Positions 6,122-9,766 of a stretch of DNA of 9,766 nt are shown one piece after another. The stretch is from Bifidobacteriaceae bacterium (GTDB taxonomy: Bacteria > Actinomycetota > Actinomycetes > Actinomycetales > WQXJ01). Every line of letters starts with the position of its first letter. Positions within the stretch are counted from its first letter, which is position 1. Location of the stretch: contig JAISBQ010000211.1 of the NCBI GenBank assembly GCA_031266115.1, positions 1-9,766 on the forward strand. Reading direction: 5' to 3'. The translations under genes and the position numbers were made by a program. Under the pieces are notes generated by a model that was given only the letters and a program-made list of their open reading frames with translations, was not told the origin of the DNA and searched no databases.

Positions 6122-7075
6122 ATGACGTCTACCGAGATGAAAACGATTGCGCTAGGCGGGACCGACATCGTCGCCTCCAACATCGCCGTCGGTCTCATGC
6201 GAGTCGAACAGCTCACCGATGAGCAAATCCGCGCGATGGTCACAGCTGGACGCGACGCGGGCGTCAACTTCTTCGACACCGCGGACGTCTACGGATCGGT
6301 GGATCACCTGGCCGAACGCCGCGTCGCAGAGGCCCTGCGCCTCACCCCATCCCAGCGCGGCGAGGTGTACATCCAGACTAAGGCGGGGATTGTCCGCGAG
6401 GACGGCCCGTACTTCGACTTCTCCACGGCGCACATCCTGCAGGCCGTGGACGGCTCCCTCGCCGCCCTGAACACCGACTACATCGACGTCCTGCTGCTTC
6501 ACCGCCCCGACGCGTTGGTGGAGCCCGATGAGGTGGCGGCCGCGTTCGACCGCCTCGCCGAGCAAGGCAAGGTGCGCCACTTCGGGGTCTCCAACCACAC
6601 CGTCGGCCAGATGGACCTGTTGCGCCGCTCGGTCACCCAGCCGCTCATCGCCAACCAGCTCCAGCTGTCCATCACCCATGCGCCGCTGATTGCCGAGGGT
6701 GTGGCCACCAACATGCAGGCGGTGCCGCAGTCGATCGACCGCGGGGCCGGCATCCTCGACTACTGCCGCCTCCACGGGATCGCGGTCCAAGCCTGGTCGC
6801 CCTACCAAGCGGGCTACTTCACCGGCACTTTCCTCGGCGATCGCGAGAAGTATCCGCAGCTCAACGAGCTGATCGACACGCTGGCCGCCGCGTACGGCGT
6901 GCCGCCCATCGCCATCGCCACCGCCTGGATCACCCGAATCCCCGGAGCTGTGCAGGTGGTCACTGGCACCACCAACCCCGACCGGATCGCGGGCGCATGC
7001 GCCGGCTCCCAGCTCCCCCTGACTCGAGCCGAGTGGTACGCCCTGTTCCGCGCCTCCGGGTACACCATCCCGTAG
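6122..7075 (+). CDS. Aldo/keto reductase, YdhF-like
   Basis: A cytoplasmic NAD(P)H-dependent oxidoreductase of the aldo/keto reductase superfamily, a (beta/alpha)8 barrel that reduces aldehydes or ketones; the substrate cannot be told from the sequence. It has 317 residues, as expected for the family. The classical tetrad is visible: Asp52 in FFDTADVYG, Tyr57, Lys87 in IQTKAG and His127 in LLLHRPD. Further signatures are FGVSNH, PLIANQLQLS and the C-terminal cofactor segment VVTGTTNPDRI. The HRPDALVEPDEVAAAF and LDYCRLHGIAVQAWSP stretches recall the E. coli YdhF subgroup. Start ATG 6122 is supported by AGGAG (6107-6111) 10 nt upstream. The gene stands alone: 101 bp separate it from the MazF-like remnant and 202 bp from the next gene, with no partner suggesting a pathway. 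Confidence 0.92.
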   Translation: MTSTEMKTIALGGTDIVASNIAVGLMRVEQLTDEQIRAMVTAGRDAGVNFFDTADVYGSVDHLAERRVAEALRLTPSQRGEVYIQTKAGIVREDGPYFDFSTAHILQAVDGSLAALNTDYIDVLLLHRPDALVEPDEVAAAFDRLAEQGKVRHFGVSNHTVGQMDLLRRSVTQPLIANQLQLSITHAPLIAEGVATNMQAVPQSIDRGAGILDYCRLHGIAVQAWSPYQAGYFTGTFLGDREKYPQLNELIDTLAAAYGVPPIAIATAWITRIPGAVQVVTGTTNPDRIAGACAGSQLPLTRAEWYALFRASGYTIP

Positions 7076-7084
7076 CACTGGTAG

Positions 7085-7098
7085 CGGCGGCAGCGCCG
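7085..7098 (+). terminator. Weak GC hairpin just after the aldo/keto reductase gene
   Basis: CGGCG (7085-7089) pairs with CGCCG (7094-7098) around a 4-nt loop; allowing one bulge, two more pairs extend the stem. It begins 9 bp after the reductase stop codon. There is no T-run downstream, so it is not a canonical intrinsic terminator, though actinobacteria often use T-poor hairpins. The rest of the 7076-7277 gap has TTGACA at 7144-7149 but no convincing -10 box at 16-18 bp, so no promoter for the downstream glycosidase is called. Confidence 0.3.
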
Positions 7099-7277
7099 GC
7101 TCCTGTCAATGGAATCGGATCGAACCACTCGGTCGCCAGTGCCTTGACATTTCGCTCCCGGGGGAACAGCCTGGCCCGAGCGGCTGTGGACCCCCTGTGG
7201 CCGCGTGTCGAGGGCGGTCTATCCCACGTGGGTTTGGATCGTCTCGAACTCAAAGTATCGACGCGATGGAGCGGATC

Positions 7278-9766
7278 ATGATGAAGAAACGTGTGGCGAT
7301 GGTTGCCGCCCTGGCGCTCGCGGGGGCGATTTTCGTCCCGGCCCCGGCCGGAGCCCTGATGTATCCCGGCACTGTCGGTCTCGCCCAGAAGGCTGCCACG
7401 GAAGGTGTGGTCCTTCTCCGCAACGACGATGGCGCATTGCCCCTGAACCCCGACCGGCCGGTATCGGTATTCGGTCGGGTCCAGATCAACTACTTCCCCG
7501 TGGGCTACGGGTCTGGCGGCGACGTCAAATTCACCTACTCCACGAACCTGCTGACCGGCATGCGCCGCAATCCGGGGATCACGGTCAACGAGACCCTGGC
7601 TTCGGTGTACGAGAAGTGGTGCGCCTCCCACAAGCCCGACGATGGCGGCTGGGGAGAGTGGCCGCTGTCCCATCCAGAGATGCCCCTGAGCGACGAGGTG
7701 GTCCGGGCCGCGGCGAACTCGTCCGATACCGCCGTTGTGGTGATCGGCCGGGCGGCCGGCGAGGCCCGCGAGGCGTGGCTATCCAAGGGCAGCTTCTACC
7801 TGACCGACGCCGAAGAAGCGATGCTCGCCAAGGTTAACAGCGCCTTTTCCACGGTCGTGGTGCTCCTCAACGTGGGCAACGTCATCGACATGCAGTGGGC
7901 CGAGAAGTACAACCACATCAAGGCGCTCGCCTACGTGTGGCAGGGCGGCCAGGAGTCCGGGACGGCCATCGCCTCAGTGCTGTCCGGGGACGTGTCTCCG
8001 TCCGGCAAGCTCCCGGACACGATCGCCTACACGTATGAGGATTACCCGACCGCGGGGAACTTCGGGCAGAACGACTCGACGGTCTACCAGGAGGACATCT
8101 TTGTCGGCTACCGGTACTTCGAGACATTCGCCCCCGATCGCGTCGCCTATCCGTTCGGCTTCGGTCTCAGCTACACGGATTTCGACATCGCGACCAATTC
8201 GGTGTCCACCGTCGGAGACACGGTCAAGGTGTCGGTGACGGTGACCAACACCGGGACACGCCCGGGCAAAGAGGTCGTCCAGGTCTACTACGGTGCGCCG
8301 CAGGGTGTCCTCGGCAAGGCCGTCAAGTCGCTCGGCGCCTACGCCAAGACCAACACCTTGGCTCCCGGAGCCAAAGAGAACGTCACCGTGACCCTCAAGG
8401 CCGCGAACCTCGCCTCCTACGACGATGCCGGCAAGACCGGTCACAAGTCCGCCTGGGTGTTAGAGGCCGGCGACTATCCGATCTATGTGGGCAACTCTGT
8501 CCGCGATGCCGCCGTCGAGGGTGTATTCGCGGTGCCGAGTCTGCGGGTGGTCGAGCAGTTGGTCGAGACGGTTGCCCCGAAGACGCCGTTCGATCGCTTC
8601 CATGCCTCGGAAGGTCCCGATGGCGCCATCGTTCTTGCCAAGGACGACGCCGTTCCCACCACCACCGCGGCCGCCGTCAAGGACCGGCTCGACGCCGTCA
8701 TCGACGCCATGCCGTCCGCGAGTGCTTTCGCGTTGGAAACCTGGGACCACACCGGCGAGGCCGCCCCCATCCAGCTCCTTGACGTGTACGAGAACCCGGC
8801 TCTGATGGACGCGTTCATCGATCAGATGTCCCTGGAAGAGATGATCACGCTGACCTCCGGCGCCGGCACCATGGACCCGCCGTATTCAGTACTCGGATCG
8901 GCCGGGATCTACGCCGGGTACACCACGGGCCTCCAGAAGTTCGGCATCCCGCCGCTCACGCTCAACGACGGCCCGTCCGGGATTCGCATCTCCGAATCGG
9001 CCACCCTCCTGCCCATCGGCACACTCCTCGCCTCGACATGGAACGACGCCCTGGTCGAGGAGCTGTATGCCGGCGTGGGCGCGGAGATGGTCCTCAACGG
9101 CACCTCGGCCATCCTGGCCCCAGGGATGAACATCCATCGTGATCCGCTGTGCGGGCGCAACTTCGAGTATTTCTCGGAGGATCCGTTGTTGGCGGGGCAA
9201 ATGGGAGCTGCCTTCACCCGTGGCATCCAGTCGCAGGGAGTGGGCGCCACACCAAAGCACTACGCCGCGAACAACCAGGAGACCAACCGCGGTGCCAATG
9301 ATTCTCAGGTGTCCGAGCGTGCGTTGCGCGAGATCTACCTCAAGGCCTTCGAGATCACGGTCAAGGCGGGCGAGCCGCTCAACATCATGACCTCCTACAA
9401 CCGGATCAACGGCCAGTACAACAACATGCACTGGCAGTTGGTCACCCAGATCTTGCGCAACGAGTGGGGGTTCACGGGTGTGGTCATGACCGACTGGGGC
9501 GGCGTGTCCGGCAACGACGAGTCCGGTCTCCCCGGTGAAGCAGGACGTGTGCGCTCCGGCATCGACATCCTGGAATCGGGTAACGCCTATGCGTCCAGCG
9601 AGTTCTGCTTCCCCGGATGGGGATGCTTCCCGATTCCGGGCCTGCAGACGATGATCGATGTCATGGAGGTCGCCGCTACCCCAGCCGTCGATCCCGGTGT
9701 CCGCCCGCTGAAGGTCGCGGAATTGCGCACCACGGTGGAACGCCTGATGAGCGTGGCCCTGAAGTC
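7278..9766 (+). CDS. Secreted glycoside hydrolase family 3 enzyme with permuted domain order (3' end outside window)
   Basis: The first 829 residues are present. The start is ATG 7278 (or 7281), with GGAG (7268-7271) 6 nt upstream; an in-frame ATG at 7266 lies before that site. A signal peptide is clear: MMKKR, a hydrophobic run to about residue 20, and an AGA cleavage motif near 26/27, so the enzyme is exported. Mature domains in order: the GH3 C-terminal alpha/beta domain (KAATEGVVLLRNDDGALPL, GRAAGEAREAW with the candidate acid/base Glu162, WQGGQESG..IASVLSGD..PSGKLPDT), an FnIII-like domain after YPFGFGLSYT (Y291) to about 420, a linker, then from about 505 the TIM barrel (FGIPPLTLNDGPSGIR, APGMNIHRDP, NFEYFSEDP, KHYAANNQE with K660-H661). 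The catalytic nucleophile is Asp739 in VMTDWGG. Hydrolysis of non-reducing beta-glycosidic ends (beta-glucosidase-like) is likely, but sugar specificity is not readable. Cysteines in CFPGWGC could form a disulfide outside the cell. Confidence 0.92.
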   Translation, partial: MMKKRVAMVAALALAGAIFVPAPAGALMYPGTVGLAQKAATEGVVLLRNDDGALPLNPDRPVSVFGRVQINYFPVGYGSGGDVKFTYSTNLLTGMRRNPGITVNETLASVYEKWCASHKPDDGGWGEWPLSHPEMPLSDEVVRAAANSSDTAVVVIGRAAGEAREAWLSKGSFYLTDAEEAMLAKVNSAFSTVVVLLNVGNVIDMQWAEKYNHIKALAYVWQGGQESGTAIASVLSGDVSPSGKLPDTIAYTYEDYPTAGNFGQNDSTVYQEDIFVGYRYFETFAPDRVAYPFGFGLSYTDFDIATNSVSTVGDTVKVSVTVTNTGTRPGKEVVQVYYGAPQGVLGKAVKSLGAYAKTNTLAPGAKENVTVTLKAANLASYDDAGKTGHKSAWVLEAGDYPIYVGNSVRDAAVEGVFAVPSLRVVEQLVETVAPKTPFDRFHASEGPDGAIVLAKDDAVPTTTAAAVKDRLDAVIDAMPSASAFALETWDHTGEAAPIQLLDVYENPALMDAFIDQMSLEEMITLTSGAGTMDPPYSVLGSAGIYAGYTTGLQKFGIPPLTLNDGPSGIRISESATLLPIGTLLASTWNDALVEELYAGVGAEMVLNGTSAILAPGMNIHRDPLCGRNFEYFSEDPLLAGQMGAAFTRGIQSQGVGATPKHYAANNQETNRGANDSQVSERALREIYLKAFEITVKAGEPLNIMTSYNRINGQYNNMHWQLVTQILRNEWGFTGVVMTDWGGVSGNDESGLPGEAGRVRSGIDILESGNAYASSEFCFPGWGCFPIPGLQTMIDVMEVAATPAVDPGVRPLKVAELRTTVERLMSVALK

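Noticed and set aside
6152..7078. 308-codon open frame on the minus strand opposite the aldo/keto reductase
   Set aside because: It mirrors the reductase gene, has shadow-like Gly/Val/Asp/His composition and no recognisable domain.
7144..7172. TTGACA at 7144-7149 as the -35 box of a glycosidase promoter
   Set aside because: No TATAAT-like hexamer occurs 16-18 bp downstream; the match alone is not enough.

Overview
The window is GC-rich with strongly G/C-biased third codon positions. It carries an arginine cluster in the order argB-argD-argF-argR-argG, with argR inside the operon, which is typical of Actinomycetota. A HipBA module with the protein signatures common in high-GC Gram-positives supports the same placement. 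Genus cannot be fixed from the sequence alone.

Layout. (1) Bases 1-4482, plus strand: the distal part of an arginine biosynthesis operon. It holds the 3' end of argB, then complete argD, argF, argR and argG. argB/argD and argD/argF overlap by 3-4 nt, argR/argG overlap by 8 nt, and only the argF-argR gap (55 bp) lacks an overlap, so the block is almost certainly one translationally coupled transcript. Together the enzymes phosphorylate N-acetylglutamate, transaminate the semialdehyde, carbamoylate ornithine and make argininosuccinate; ArgR is the arginine-responsive regulator. argH, the usual last gene, does not follow argG. (2) Bases 4559-5493, minus strand, converging on argG: a HipB-like antitoxin and a HipA-like kinase gene whose middle (most of the kinase domain) is missing in frame. 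A 10-bp perfect inverted repeat covers the hipB translation start region and the putative promoter. (3) Bases 5563-6121: mostly non-coding. It contains a 134-bp imperfect palindrome made of four copies of a 20-bp unit in alternating orientation (5738-5871), and directly after it a 3' remnant resembling the C-terminus of a MazF/PemK toxin. (4) Bases 6122-7075, plus strand: a YdhF-like aldo/keto reductase with an intact catalytic tetrad. (5) Bases 7278-9766, plus strand, running off the window: a secreted glycoside hydrolase family 3 enzyme with permuted domain order (C-terminal domain, FnIII-like domain, then the TIM barrel with the nucleophile).

The arginine genes are ordinary and intact. The 1.6 kb between argG and the reductase looks like an accessory spot where toxin-antitoxin genes have been acquired and are decaying, with a repeat element in it. 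No clearly new defence or mobile system is visible; the most unusual items are the nested palindrome, the internally deleted hipA with an intact hipB and operator, and the MazF-like remnant.
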